A stretch of DNA of 64,000 nt, from assembly GCF_002086795.1 (NCBI RefSeq), contig NZ_MVIM01000009.1:62001-126000 (forward strand), read 5' to 3'. Shown piece by piece: positions 43,765-53,305 of this stretch. Under the pieces are notes generated by a model that worked only from the letters and a program-made list of their open reading frames with translations, did not search any database and had not been told where the DNA came from. Source of the stretch: Mycolicibacterium tusciae. Its GTDB lineage: Bacteria; Actinomycetota; Actinomycetes; Mycobacteriales; Mycobacteriaceae. Numbering within the stretch: position 1 is the stretch's first letter; every line of letters begins with the position of its first letter. The position numbers and the translations under genes were made by a program.

Positions 43765-44413
43765 GGAACTCGGTCACGCTGTCGCGCAGTGGTGCCAGCA
43801 GCGCGTTCAGTCCGTACTCGAAGACGGCGTCGTAGTCGGTGGGGGATTGCAGCGCTTCGACGAGGGCCCGGTCGGGCCAGGCGTCCGCCCACAGGGTCGG
43901 ATCCTCTTCGTCATGCTTGGCCCCCCGTACCGCCGAGAATTGCATCACAGCAGACGAAATCACGTGTACCTGCACCGCTCGCAACACCAGCGCGGCATCG
44001 CTTCCGGTGATGCCCAGTTCGGAGAGCTGCGCCGCCAGTCGCTGCTGGATCGGCAGGAACAGCTGCGGCGTACGGTCGCGTTCATGGGCGATCGCCAGCA
44101 GGTGCTGCTTGTCGATGAGCATCTTGCGTTGCGAACGCGCAAGGGAGGCAATGTGATCGACCGGATTGTCGCCGTCGCTCGGCAGATCGGCCATTTGGGC
44201 GAGCAGGCGTTCGACCAAAGCGTCGAAGAGTTTGTCCCGGCCGCCGATGTGCCAGTAAATGGAGGTGACCGCGACACCCAGCTGATCTGCTAGCCGACGC
44301 ATGCTGAATGCGTCCACACCGTCGACGTCGATCAACTCCGCCGCGGTCTGGAGTATCTGGTCGGCTGTGACGGGGTCGCTGCCCTTACCGCCTGGCTGCG
44401 TCAACCGTCTCAC
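43757..44413 (-). CDS. TetR-family regulator of the Rieske cluster
   Basis: A 218-residue regulator with a helix-turn-helix at about 20-65 (DAFSMRRLADQLGVAVTSIYWH) and a TetR_C-type ligand domain. The GTG start at 44413 lies inside the end of the Rieske gene (29-nt overlap); TTG at 44404 and GTG at 44371 are alternatives. As a member of the Rieske-TetR-sulfotransferase-SnoaL transcript it probably controls its own operon through the palindrome at 45777-45791. Confidence 0.85.
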   Translation of the reverse strand: MRRLTQPGGKGSDPVTADQILQTAAELIDVDGVDAFSMRRLADQLGVAVTSIYWHIGGRDKLFDALVERLLAQMADLPSDGDNPVDHIASLARSQRKMLIDKQHLLAIAHERDRTPQLFLPIQQRLAAQLSELGITGSDAALVLRAVQVHVISSAVMQFSAVRGAKHDEEDPTLWADAWPDRALVEALQSPTDYDAVFEYGLNALLAPLRDSVTEFRG

Positions 44414-45746
44414 CTCCGGTGATGCGATCTGCTTCGGGCAGGTCTAGATAGCGTTCGAGGTTGCGGTGCATGTTGATCACGCGGCGTTCCTCGTTGGACA
44501 GCACGACGTGGGTCAGTCCTGGCTGGTGAAGGCCGCGCTGCAGGCCCGCCAACACCTCGATGTCCTGTGTGAGCACCAAACCGGGGTGCGCGTCGGCTGC
44601 CGTCATCCGGACATCGGTCGGCTTGATTCGTGGCGCGTCCGGCGGCATCCGCATCCACACGATCATGACCAGTTCACCGCGATCGGGATCGGGTCCGGGG
44701 CGTGCCACCAACACGGTCAGGTGATCGGCGTTGGTCAGCAACGACATGTTCGGGAACACGTTGTACTGGTGCAGCCGCATCACGTGATCGGTGCTCGCCC
44801 AACTCAGGTCGACCCCGCGCCCGTCCGCGAAAGCCCTTGTTCGCGCCGCGATTACGTCGGCCGCCGACTGGCCTTGCTGATCGGAGGGGAAGGGGGTGCC
44901 GTCCTCGACACCCATGAGCGCGCCCTGCGTGGTGACGTAGGCGTCCCATACCTCGGCGTCGGTCACCGACTCCTTGATGGCCGGACTTGGTACACCGTAG
45001 AGCTGTTCGGACTTACCGGTGTGACCCCAGATGACTTGTGGCGCATACACGTCGTCCATGCACCTGTGGAGTTCCGGATGCAGGGTCTGAATGTGGTAGG
45101 TCTCGCTGAACCCGTCTGCGATCGTCTTCCAGTTCGCCTCGACCTCGATGGTCATGGTGGCGTAGCACCGGAAGTCGCCGAGCCGGTTCCAACCGATGTC
45201 TTCGGGCATCGCCTCGAGGTAGTCACGCAACGGGTTCGCATCGGAGTCCAGGTTGACGAAGACGAGCCGCTCCCACGTGTCGATGCGGACTGGCAGCAGG
45301 GGAAAGTCGGACAGACGGAGTGCGCCGAAGCCCTTCCGGTTGGGGACGCGCCGCAGTTCGCCGGTCAGATCCCAGGTCCACCCGTGATAGCCGCATCGCA
45401 GTTCACGCAAGTCGGAGCCGGATCCGGCGCACAACGAATTGCCTCGATGCCGGCATACGTTCTGAAAGGCGCGTAGTTCGCCGTCGTCGCCGTGCACGAT
45501 CAGGACGGAGTTGAGGCCGCAGCGATACTCGAAATAGTCACCCGGTTCGGCGACGTGGTCGACGGTGCAGGCGAGCTGCCACACCTTGGGCCACATCCGC
45601 TCCACCTCGAGACGGGCGAAATCGGCCGAGTAATAGCGATCGGCGGGCACGAGCGTGGGGCGCTGCGGTGGCGTGCCGATGGCATCTTCGCGCCGAGTTG
45701 AGGCCGGGTTGCCGACGGTGCGGCCGGCCGGTGCCGTTCGCGTCAT
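44385..45746 (-). CDS. Rieske non-haem iron oxygenase, alpha subunit type
   Basis: A 453-residue aromatic-ring-hydroxylating type oxygenase. The Rieske [2Fe-2S] ligands are in CRHRGNSLC and CGYHGWTW (C-x-H ... C-x2-H). The mononuclear iron site is DGFSETYHIQTLHPEL, giving two His, with a distant Asp expected. It needs a separate reductase, and none is nearby. The ATG at 45746 (MTRTAPAGRTVG) was chosen, since the longer frame to 47438 lies antisense to the amidohydrolase. It diverges from the amidohydrolase across an 87-nt promoter region with a perfect palindrome. Substrates of this group include aromatics, steroids and quaternary amines. Confidence 0.9.
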   Translation of the reverse strand: MTRTAPAGRTVGNPASTRREDAIGTPPQRPTLVPADRYYSADFARLEVERMWPKVWQLACTVDHVAEPGDYFEYRCGLNSVLIVHGDDGELRAFQNVCRHRGNSLCAGSGSDLRELRCGYHGWTWDLTGELRRVPNRKGFGALRLSDFPLLPVRIDTWERLVFVNLDSDANPLRDYLEAMPEDIGWNRLGDFRCYATMTIEVEANWKTIADGFSETYHIQTLHPELHRCMDDVYAPQVIWGHTGKSEQLYGVPSPAIKESVTDAEVWDAYVTTQGALMGVEDGTPFPSDQQGQSAADVIAARTRAFADGRGVDLSWASTDHVMRLHQYNVFPNMSLLTNADHLTVLVARPGPDPDRGELVMIVWMRMPPDAPRIKPTDVRMTAADAHPGLVLTQDIEVLAGLQRGLHQPGLTHVVLSNEERRVINMHRNLERYLDLPEADRITGGETVDAARR

Positions 45747-45776
45747 GATTCCCCTCCGATTCCGGCTGCCGCCGTC

Positions 45777-45791
45777 TGTAACGGTGTTACA
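45777..45791. promoter_or_regulatory. Perfect 15-bp palindromic operator
   Basis: TGTAACGGTGTTACA has 6-bp perfect arms and a 3-bp centre. It lies in the middle of the 87-nt divergent promoter between the Rieske gene and the amidohydrolase. It is the likely site of the TetR encoded at 43757-44413 and would control both directions. Confidence 0.65.
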
Positions 45792-45833
45792 TTGGCCACC
45801 ATAACGGCGGCCCGGACGTTGAGGGAGTAAATC

Positions 45834-47594
45834 GTGTTCGACCTGAAGATCACTGGCGGAACCGTGGTAGACGGCACGGGCGGAGACCGATTCCAGGCCG
45901 ATGTGGGCATCAAGGACGGTCGGATCATCGAGATTCATCGCCGTGGTCCCGGTGATGCGCCACTGGACGGCAACGCGACCGAGACGATCGACGCGACGGG
46001 CAAGGTCGTCGCTCCGGGATTCGTCGACATCCACACGCATTACGACGGCCAGGTGAGTTGGGACAGCTCGCTCGAGCCCTCGAGCGGGCACGGCGTGACG
46101 ACCGTCGTCATGGGGAACTGCGGCGTCGGCTTCGCCCCCGTACGCCCGGGCTCCGAAGAATGGCTGATCGAGCTGATGGAAGGCGTCGAGGACATTCCGG
46201 GTACCGCCCTTACCGAGGGGCTGACCTGGGGCTGGGAGAGCTACCCCGAATACCTCGACACGGTCGACAAACACGAACTCGCGATCGACGTCGGAAGTCA
46301 GGTCGCCCATGGCGCGGTACGCGCCTACGCGATGGGCGAGCGCGGCGCCAAAAACGAGCCCGCTACGCCTGAGGACATCGACGCGATGGCCCGGCTGGTG
46401 CAAGAGGCGATCGAGGCCGGCGCACTTGGCCTTTCGACCTCGAGGACGCTGGGTCACCGCGCGATGGACGGTGAGCCGGTCCCAGGGACGTTCGCCGCGG
46501 AAGACGAACTGTTCGGTCTCGGTCGTGCGATGGCAGCGGGCGGCCAGGCGGTCTTCGAGCTCGCGCCCCAAGGTGCGGCGGGCGAGGACATCGTCGCCCC
46601 CAAGAAAGAGCTCGAATGGATGAAACGGCTCAGCGCCGAGATCGACCGGCCGGTGTCGTTCGCCATGATCCAGGTCGATGCCGCTCCAGACCTGTGGCGT
46701 GAACTGATGGACATCTCCGCGGAGGCTTACCAATCGGGCAGTCGACTGTTCCCACAGGTCGCCGCTCGGCCATTCGGCATGCTGTTCGGCTTCCCCGGGC
46801 ATCACGCATTCACCCATCGTCCGACGTTCCGTCAGCTCAAAGCCGAATGCGGCCGCGCAGAGATGGCTCAACGGCTCGCTGATCCCGCGGTGAAGGCGGC
46901 CATCCTGGCGGAAGACGACTTGGCGCCGGACCCGACGAAGCTGTTCGACGCCATGTTCGCCCTCGTGCAACACTCGCTCGGTCGTATCTATCACATCGGC
47001 GACCCGCCCGACTACGAGCCGACCGACGATCGCACGGTGGAGAAGATCGCCGCCGAAAGGGGCGAGGATCCGCTCGCCACTCTGTACGACCTGATGCTCG
47101 AGTCCGATGCGACGTCGATGCTGATGCTGCCGATGTTCAACTACTCCTACGGCAACTGCGATGCGATTCGCGAAATGATGACCCACCCGGCGGGGGTGAT
47201 GGGCCTGTCCGACGGCGGCGCGCATTGCGGCATGATCTGCGACGCGTCGTATCCCACGTTCCTGCTGACGCATTGGGCGCGAGACCGACATCGTGGCGAC
47301 AAACTGCCACTGGAGTATCTGGTGCGCAAGCAATCTCACGACACCGCTCAGCTGTTCGGACTGACCGATCGCGGCGTCATCCAGAAGGGCAAGAAGGCCG
47401 ACATCAACGTCATCGACATGAACGCGCTGGCGTTGCACCCGGCGAAGATGGTGTACGACTTGCCCGCCGGCGGCCAGCGACTGGTTCAGGGCGCCAGCGG
47501 ATACAGCGCCACGATCGTCAATGGCGTCGTCACCCGTCGCGACAGCGTGGACACCGGCGCACGCCCGGGCCGGCTGGTGCGCGGGGCGCGCTGA
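45834..47594 (+). CDS. D-aminoacylase / N-acyl-D-amino acid deacylase-like amidohydrolase
   Basis: A 586-residue metal-dependent hydrolase of the amidohydrolase superfamily. The N-terminus LKITGGTVVDGTGG starts the beta-sandwich, and the metal motif APGFVDIHTHYDGQ follows. The barrel contains MGNCGVGFAPVRPG, a Cys-containing loop typical of D-aminoacylases. The C-terminus has GVMGLSDGGAHCGM with the catalytic Asp and INGV-type closing strands. It cleaves an amide or cyclic amide bond, with substrate unknown. The GTG at 45834 follows GAGGGAG. Divergence from the oxygenase suggests the two act on one catabolic substrate. Confidence 0.87.
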   Translation: MFDLKITGGTVVDGTGGDRFQADVGIKDGRIIEIHRRGPGDAPLDGNATETIDATGKVVAPGFVDIHTHYDGQVSWDSSLEPSSGHGVTTVVMGNCGVGFAPVRPGSEEWLIELMEGVEDIPGTALTEGLTWGWESYPEYLDTVDKHELAIDVGSQVAHGAVRAYAMGERGAKNEPATPEDIDAMARLVQEAIEAGALGLSTSRTLGHRAMDGEPVPGTFAAEDELFGLGRAMAAGGQAVFELAPQGAAGEDIVAPKKELEWMKRLSAEIDRPVSFAMIQVDAAPDLWRELMDISAEAYQSGSRLFPQVAARPFGMLFGFPGHHAFTHRPTFRQLKAECGRAEMAQRLADPAVKAAILAEDDLAPDPTKLFDAMFALVQHSLGRIYHIGDPPDYEPTDDRTVEKIAAERGEDPLATLYDLMLESDATSMLMLPMFNYSYGNCDAIREMMTHPAGVMGLSDGGAHCGMICDASYPTFLLTHWARDRHRGDKLPLEYLVRKQSHDTAQLFGLTDRGVIQKGKKADINVIDMNALALHPAKMVYDLPAGGQRLVQGASGYSATIVNGVVTRRDSVDTGARPGRLVRGAR

Positions 47595-47597
47595 GCC

Positions 47598-48443
47598 TCA
47601 GAACTTCGCGGTCGCTCCCGCGTCGATCGGGAGCGCCGCCCCGGTGATGTACTTGGCCTCATCCGATGCCAGGAACAGCACCGCATTGCTGACCGCACGT
47701 GCCTCGAAGTACGGCACCGGCAGCATGTGGAAAGTTCCGATGATCTCGCCCGCGTCGGCCATGGTCGGCTCGGCGAGGTCAGGCCGCAGTGTGCGATGGA
47801 ACTGCTCGTTGTCGATCATCGGTGTCCGGACGTTTCCCGGATGGATGGAGTTCACCCGAATCCATTGCGGGGCAAGTTCATTGGCGAGCGAATTCATCAA
47901 GCCGACGACTGCGTGCTTGGCCGACGCGTAGTGAGCCATGTAGCCGCCGCCGCGAAGTCCCAGCATCGAACTCACCAGGATGATCGATCCGCCGCGACCG
48001 TCGGACATGTGCGGGACCGCCACCTTGACCGTGTGCCAGACCCCGGTGATGTTGATGTCGAGCATCGTCTGCCAGGCGGCTTCCTCGATCATCGCGGCGG
48101 GTGCGGGGCTGCCGCTGATCCCCGCGTTGGCGATGACGATGTCCGGCCGGCCGAGCTCGTCGATCCCTTGCTGCAGCGCGGTTCCCAGCGCCTCCACGTC
48201 CCTGACATCGGCCTTCGCGGTGACGATGCGGCGGTCCAACTTCTCGACCAGCGCGGCTGTTTCGTCCAGGTCGGCTTCGGTGGCCAAGGGGTAAGGGGCG
48301 CCGTCGATGTCGGTACAGGCGTCGACGGCAATGATGTCGGCGCCTTCCTCGGCCAGTCGGATCGCGTGCTCGCGGCCCTGACCGCGCGCCGCGCCCGTGA
48401 TGAACGCGACCTTGCCGGCCACCCGGCCCACTGCTTTCGACAT
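47598..48443 (-). CDS. Mycofactocin-type short-chain dehydrogenase/reductase
   Basis: A 281-residue SDR with the cofactor motif KVAFITGAARGQGREHAIRL, the NAG motif IANAGISG and the catalytic Ser...YASAK. The insert YPLATEADLDETAALVE and the sequence EEGADIIAVD mark the mycofactocin-coupled subgroup, whose NAD is bound tightly and reoxidised through mycofactocin. The ATG at 48443 gives MSKAVGRVAGK; upstream readings are unlikely. It ends 3 nt from the converging amidohydrolase and probably oxidises an alcohol from the same pathway. The upstream TesB-like gene ends 52 nt away, so it could be a separate unit. Confidence 0.9.
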   Translation of the reverse strand: MSKAVGRVAGKVAFITGAARGQGREHAIRLAEEGADIIAVDACTDIDGAPYPLATEADLDETAALVEKLDRRIVTAKADVRDVEALGTALQQGIDELGRPDIVIANAGISGSPAPAAMIEEAAWQTMLDINITGVWHTVKVAVPHMSDGRGGSIILVSSMLGLRGGGYMAHYASAKHAVVGLMNSLANELAPQWIRVNSIHPGNVRTPMIDNEQFHRTLRPDLAEPTMADAGEIIGTFHMLPVPYFEARAVSNAVLFLASDEAKYITGAALPIDAGATAKF

Positions 48444-48495
48444 TGTCACCTCTCGTTTATCGGCCCCTACACATTCCGCTGCCTTACGCGCGAAG

Positions 48496-49437
48496 TCAAC
48501 GGGCGCCGGCCGGCCCGGCATGGGGCCGCACGAGCACTTCCTGTGCCGTGCTGGCGACCATCCGTCCTGCCGCATCGCGAATGGTTCCGCGGACCATCGC
48601 CCGATGCCCGGTCAGCGACACCGTCTCCTGCGTGTGCAGGTGCCATTCGTCGAACCGCACGGGACGGTGAAACCAGATGGCATGGTCCAGACTCAGCGCC
48701 GCAAGAGATCCGTAGCCCACACGCTGCGGATGGTTGCGAAATGCCATGTCGACGAGCAGGTAATCGCTCGCGTAGGCCAGCATCGCGTGATGAACGGCGG
48801 GGCTGTCGCCGATGTCGCGCGGGAGCCGCATCCAATGCGATCGTGGGCCGGCTGTCTGGGCGCCACCCAGAAAGGTCGGTGGTTCCGCGATCCGTATCTC
48901 CAGTGGCGGTGGCACGTCGATCCACGTCGATGCGTTCTCGCGCATCTCCGGCGGCGTGTATTGAGCCCAGTGTTGCAGCAGCGGTAGACCTTCGGGCGGC
49001 GGTGAGTCGAGGGGCGGCTGGGGGAGTTCGGGTTCGACGGCATTGGTGTGGAACGAAGCGATCGCGGTGAGGACATTGCGTCCGTCCTGCAGCACGTCGA
49101 CCCGCCGGGTCGCCATGGACCGCCCGTCGCGCACCCGGTCGACCGCAATGTCCAGTGGGGCATCCGAAACGCCTGATCGGACGAAGTACGCGTGCAGCGA
49201 CTGCGGTACGTGGTCGCTGACGGTCTCGGCGGCGCCCAGCACGGCCTGTGCGAGCAGCTGGCCGCCGAAGACCCGACCGAACCGACCGGGCTCGTTGCCG
49301 ACGCGAAACCGGGTGTCGCCCAGAGGTTCCAGGTGCAGAGCGCGTTCGAGATTGTCGAGAGCTCCGAGGATCGCTTTCTCCATCGGGGTGCCGGTGCCGC
49401 GCAGCGGTCCTGTCAAGTCAGTGTCGACCATCGTCAC
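48496..49437 (-). CDS. tesB: TesB-like acyl-CoA thioesterase II
   Basis: A 313-residue double hot-dog protein. The N-terminal half has GRVFGGQLLAQAVLGAA and LHAYFVRSGVSDAPLD, and the C-terminal half has SLDHAIWFHRPVRFDEWHLH, the usual TesB catalytic stretch. It hydrolyses medium or long acyl-CoA to free acid and CoA. The GTG at 49437 overlaps the VOC gene stop (GTGA); ATG at 49431 is possible. It is the last member of the coupled lipid operon starting at 54031, which may point to acyl recycling. Confidence 0.9.
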   Translation of the reverse strand: MTMVDTDLTGPLRGTGTPMEKAILGALDNLERALHLEPLGDTRFRVGNEPGRFGRVFGGQLLAQAVLGAAETVSDHVPQSLHAYFVRSGVSDAPLDIAVDRVRDGRSMATRRVDVLQDGRNVLTAIASFHTNAVEPELPQPPLDSPPPEGLPLLQHWAQYTPPEMRENASTWIDVPPPLEIRIAEPPTFLGGAQTAGPRSHWMRLPRDIGDSPAVHHAMLAYASDYLLVDMAFRNHPQRVGYGSLAALSLDHAIWFHRPVRFDEWHLHTQETVSLTGHRAMVRGTIRDAAGRMVASTAQEVLVRPHAGPAGAR

Positions 49438-50096
49438 CGGACCTTCGGCCCGTCGGGTACGCGGTAGCCGTCACGCGTCATGATCCGGACCGGGTCGATG
49501 CCGTTCCAGCTGGCGCAGGTGTCGGAGATGGCCTGCAAGCGCGTCAGGAATCCGAGATGGTTTTCGACTACCTCCGTGTAGAATCCGAAGTCCACCGACG
49601 TGTCCACGTACGCGACACGGAACTCGCCCGCGTCGCTTTCGGCGACGACGTGGTAGCCGAGCGTCTCGAAGTGCGCCTTCTTTTCATCGTAATGATCTGT
49701 GACGGTGGCAATCTGGTGGAAGGCTGAGGTGCCGTTGTTGCTCCATTCCCGGAAAATGCTCGGCGTGCTGCAGTGCTGCTGGATCAGTTCGATCTGTAGG
49801 GGTCCGGCTTGTGCAACCGCGACTTGAATTTGGAGCGAGCGCATTTCGTCCCCGTAGGTGGCTTGCTGCTCCAGCACCGGCAGCACGTGGAAGGGGCCGA
49901 TACCGAACGTGCTTGCCCATCTGGACGCTGCAGCGAGTACATCGTCGACGACATGTCCGAGTTGAAAGAACCGGAAGTCGCCGTCGGGCCACGGCTGTTC
50001 GAACAATCGGTGAGCCGGTGGCGTCCCTGCATCGGCGTTCATGCTCTGGCGGCGCTCCTCGGCGTTGGGTACGCCGTTCTGTATATCAGTCGTCAT
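49434..50096 (-). CDS. VOC/glyoxalase-fold protein
   Basis: A 220-residue protein of the vicinal oxygen chelate fold (Glyoxalase_4 type). It has FFQLGHVVDDVLAAASRWAST at the first module and a second beta-alpha-beta module around FHQIATVTDHYDEKKAHFETLG. Candidate metal ligands are His and Glu residues in these stretches. Its reaction is unknown; epimerase, lyase or dioxygenase activities occur in the fold. The ATG at 50096 overlaps the ABC gene stop (ATGA); the Met 18 codons downstream is an alternative start. Confidence 0.83.
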   Translation of the reverse strand: MTTDIQNGVPNAEERRQSMNADAGTPPAHRLFEQPWPDGDFRFFQLGHVVDDVLAAASRWASTFGIGPFHVLPVLEQQATYGDEMRSLQIQVAVAQAGPLQIELIQQHCSTPSIFREWSNNGTSAFHQIATVTDHYDEKKAHFETLGYHVVAESDAGEFRVAYVDTSVDFGFYTEVVENHLGFLTRLQAISDTCASWNGIDPVRIMTRDGYRVPDGPKVR

Positions 50097-52387
50097 CCGG
50101 TCGGGAGGCGCAGCCTCCACCGCGCGACACCGGCGCACACGGCTGCCAGCACACCCAGCATGACGATGTCGAAAAGCCACGTCGTCGCCGAGTGCTGCCA
50201 GTGTGAGTCCTGCGCGATCCCGACCACGAGGTTGCTCAGATCCGCTGTCGAGGCAGTGGCCGCGAAACCCCATCGCCCCGGCATGATCCACGCGATGGTC
50301 TCCAACAGCGGTCGCCCCGTCACCGGAATGAATCCGCCCGCGAACACCAGTTGTGTCACCAGTGCCACCGCCAGCAGCACGATGACCTGATCGTTGGTTC
50401 GCGCCAGCGACGACAACGCAAGTCCCAGCACCGACGCCGCCACGGCGGTCGCCGCGACATCGACGAACAATTCCAGCGCCGGGATACCCAGTGCGGCCGC
50501 CCCCGACGGTCCAGGCTTGCCGAACCCGGGGGCTGTGACGACCAAAACCAGGATGGCGGACTGGATCACTGCGACCGAACCGAACACCGCGATCTTGGCG
50601 AGCAGATACGCCGAGGCCGACAACCCGGCCGACTGTTCACGCCGGAAGATGGCGCGCTCGCCGACGAGGTCTCGTACGGTCAGCGTCGTTCCCATCAAGA
50701 TGGCGGCGAAGCTGATCAATGCGATGACGTGTTTGGGCTCGAAGGGCGCGGAGCCGTCTGATGGCGGATGTCCGAAACCCGCGTGACCGACAACGGTCAG
50801 CGGAAGCAGACCGATGACGAACGGCAACACCGCGAGGAACGCGAGGTAGCCGCGGTCGGCGATCAGGAGCCGCACCTGGCGGCGGGCGATCGTCGCGAAC
50901 TGGCGCCACGCGCTGGTAGGCGCCGGTTGCGGTGCCTGCGCCGCAGCGCCTGCCTCGACTTGCGAAACGTCGTCGCTCGTCGCCGGCGGTGCCTCCTCGA
51001 CCGTCGGCCGGGAGCGTTCGATGAACCGTCGCTGAGCGTCGTCGGGATCCGCGCTCACCATCGTGAAGATGTCAGCCCAATCGATGGTTCCCATGGCCGA
51101 TGCGAGCTCGGCGGGGGGACCGCAGAAAGCGGTCTTACCGCCGGGCGCCAGCAGCAGCATCTGGTCACAGTCCTCGAGGAACGTCAGCGAATGCGTCACC
51201 ACCACGACCACGCGTCCCGCATCGGCGAGCCGGCGCAGCATCGTCATCACGGCCCGGTCCAGTGCCGGATCCAGACCCGTCGTGGGCTCGTCGAGCACCA
51301 GGAGCGACGGGCCGGTCAACAGCTCCAAGGCGACCGACACCCGTTTGCGTTGCCCGCCGGACAGTTTGTCGATGCGGGTAGCGGCGTGGGCACTCAACTC
51401 GAGTTCCTCGAGAATCTGGTCGATCACCCGCCGCCGATCGGCCTCGGTCGTGTCGGCGGGCATCCGCAGTTCCGCGGCGAATCCCAACGCCTGTGCGACG
51501 GTGAGCCGCCCGTGCACGACGTCGTCCTGGGGCACCATGCCGATCCGACTGCGCAGTGACGCGTATCCGTCGTGCAGGTCGCGTCCGTCGAATGAGACCG
51601 CGCCGCCGGTCGGGCGGGCGGCACCGACGAGCACCCGGGACAGCGTGGACTTACCCGAACCCGAGGGACCGATCACCGCCGTCAACGTGCCCGGGCGGGC
51701 GTCCAGCGAAATCCGGTCCAGCAGAGGGGCATCGGGCCCGACGGCGAGGCTCACCTCGCGGACCTCGAGTCCGCCTGTTGTTGCCGCCGGCTGGGTGCGA
51801 CGCACCAGGGAACCATCCGTGTAGACGAAGTCGACGTTGCCGATCGTGACGACGTCGTCGTCGCCGAGTGTGGCGTCGGTGACGTTCTCGCCGTTGACGA
51901 ATGTGCCGCTGCCATCGGTGTTCTGCAACTGCACGGCAACGCCTGTGGTGACCAACTTGGCGTGGTGAAGGGACGCCAGCACATCCGGTACGACGATGTC
52001 GTTGTCGGCGGAGCGTCCGATGGTGATGGAATCCCTTGACTGCGTGGGGCTGTCGTCCGCCGATGGCGCGGTGCCGAGCTCGAACGTCAGGGGCGGGCCG
52101 TCGGGGGCTCCGAGATGGATGGTCCGCTGATCGTCGATCTCGACGGACTGCACGCGTTGCTCCGCGACGAACATTCCGTTGAAGCTGTTGTCGTCGAACG
52201 CGACCCAGCGACCGTCGAGGTAGCGCAGGATCACATGCGAGCGGGAGATCGCCGGGAGCGGGATGCGAACGTCCGCGTGAATATCCCGCCCGACGACCAC
52301 GTCGTGATCCGCGGCGAACGTGCGTTGCCAACCGCCGGAGCGGATGGTGATCGCGGGCGCTGGGGGAGACATCATCTGAACGCTCAT
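50093..52387 (-). CDS. FHA-FHA-ABC transporter (Rv1747-like exporter)
   Basis: A 764-residue half-transporter. FHA domain 1 (about 20-100) has VVGRDIHADVRIPLPAISRSH, and FHA domain 2 (about 115-195) has ITIGRSADNDIVV and GTFVNGENV. The nucleotide-binding domain (about 205-430) has Walker A IGPSGSGKSTLSR, signature LSGGQRKRVS and Walker B LLVLDEPTTGLD. The C-terminal ABC2-type membrane domain (about 515-764) has six helices. The layout is that of M. tuberculosis Rv1747, a lipid exporter that is phosphorylated by PknF and bound through its FHA domains. The start at 52387 overlaps the CdsA-like gene stop (ATGA). Confidence 0.92.
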   Translation of the reverse strand: MSVQMMSPPAPAITIRSGGWQRTFAADHDVVVGRDIHADVRIPLPAISRSHVILRYLDGRWVAFDDNSFNGMFVAEQRVQSVEIDDQRTIHLGAPDGPPLTFELGTAPSADDSPTQSRDSITIGRSADNDIVVPDVLASLHHAKLVTTGVAVQLQNTDGSGTFVNGENVTDATLGDDDVVTIGNVDFVYTDGSLVRRTQPAATTGGLEVREVSLAVGPDAPLLDRISLDARPGTLTAVIGPSGSGKSTLSRVLVGAARPTGGAVSFDGRDLHDGYASLRSRIGMVPQDDVVHGRLTVAQALGFAAELRMPADTTEADRRRVIDQILEELELSAHAATRIDKLSGGQRKRVSVALELLTGPSLLVLDEPTTGLDPALDRAVMTMLRRLADAGRVVVVVTHSLTFLEDCDQMLLLAPGGKTAFCGPPAELASAMGTIDWADIFTMVSADPDDAQRRFIERSRPTVEEAPPATSDDVSQVEAGAAAQAPQPAPTSAWRQFATIARRQVRLLIADRGYLAFLAVLPFVIGLLPLTVVGHAGFGHPPSDGSAPFEPKHVIALISFAAILMGTTLTVRDLVGERAIFRREQSAGLSASAYLLAKIAVFGSVAVIQSAILVLVVTAPGFGKPGPSGAAALGIPALELFVDVAATAVAASVLGLALSSLARTNDQVIVLLAVALVTQLVFAGGFIPVTGRPLLETIAWIMPGRWGFAATASTADLSNLVVGIAQDSHWQHSATTWLFDIVMLGVLAAVCAGVARWRLRLPTG

Positions 52388-53304
52388 CCTAGGAAGTACG
52401 CCAACGGGAGGACGAGCAAGAGCGAATCGATTCGATCGAGCAGACCGCCGAAGCCCGGCAGCCAGTCGCCGGCATCCTTGACCTTCGCCTGCCGCTTCAA
52501 CATGGACTCGAGAAGGTCGCCGAAGACGCCGCCGACGGACACCGCGATCAGCAAGCCGACTGAGATGGTCCCCAGCAGCGTGAGGATGATGAACGCCCCG
52601 ATGATGGCGCCGACCAAACCGCCGATCGTCTTGTTGGGGCTCAACGGGGACAGTGGGCGGCGCGCCCAGGCCATGCGGCGCAAGCCCTTTCCGCCGCACC
52701 ACGCGGCGACGTCCGTGGCCGCGACGGCGAAGCACAGCAGGAACGAATCGGGCCAGACCATCACCAGATGAGACAACGACCAGCAGATCCATACCGAACC
52801 GAAAGCGGTGAAAGCGCTGCGCTTGGCGCCGTTCTCGACGTCGCCACCGAGCACCGACGGCAGCGCGCACAGCAACAGAACGACAGGCGCGAGGTGCAGC
52901 AGCGATGGGCGCAGCCAGGCCGCCAGCGGATACATCACGGCCAGTGCCACCAGGACGCAGGTGTCTGCTTTCGCCAGTTGCGTCAGTCGCGAATATTCGA
53001 CCACGGCGACGACGGCCAGTACGGCGGCCAGCGCGGCGGTGGTGCCTTCGCCGATCCACATGGGAAAGCCGACGATGGGGGCGATCAGCACCCAGGTGCG
53101 CCATTTCTGGACCAGCTCGGGCTTGCGCGAGATGATCACCGCGATCCCGGCCAGCGCCAGGAGCGCGGCCGTGACCCACATGAAAAACACGGCGCGGGAA
53201 TAGAGATGGATGTGCAGCGGGCCGAGGTCGAAATTGAGCGGCATCCGCCGATCGAGGTGAACGAACCACAAGTACCGGTCGATGAGCGACTCGACGATTG
53301 CCAT
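52384..53304 (-). CDS. cdsA: CdsA-like phosphatidate cytidylyltransferase
   Basis: A 306-residue integral membrane enzyme that makes CDP-diacylglycerol from phosphatidate and CTP. It has about seven to eight membrane segments and the family signature near the C-terminus, LESMLKRQAKVKDAGDWLPG followed by GGLLDRIDSLL. The first Met (53304) is 1 nt after the stop of the CDP-alcohol transferase gene. A housekeeping cdsA normally sits near frr and pyrH; this one lies in an ABC exporter operon and so is probably an extra, specialised copy. Confidence 0.87.
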   Translation of the reverse strand: MAIVESLIDRYLWFVHLDRRMPLNFDLGPLHIHLYSRAVFFMWVTAALLALAGIAVIISRKPELVQKWRTWVLIAPIVGFPMWIGEGTTAALAAVLAVVAVVEYSRLTQLAKADTCVLVALAVMYPLAAWLRPSLLHLAPVVLLLCALPSVLGGDVENGAKRSAFTAFGSVWICWSLSHLVMVWPDSFLLCFAVAATDVAAWCGGKGLRRMAWARRPLSPLSPNKTIGGLVGAIIGAFIILTLLGTISVGLLIAVSVGGVFGDLLESMLKRQAKVKDAGDWLPGFGGLLDRIDSLLLVLPLAYFLG

Positions 53305-53305
53305 G

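Noticed and set aside
45747..47438. N-terminal extension of the Rieske gene (1017-residue frame)
   Set aside because: It runs antisense to the amidohydrolase. The Met at 45746 gives the normal length for the family.
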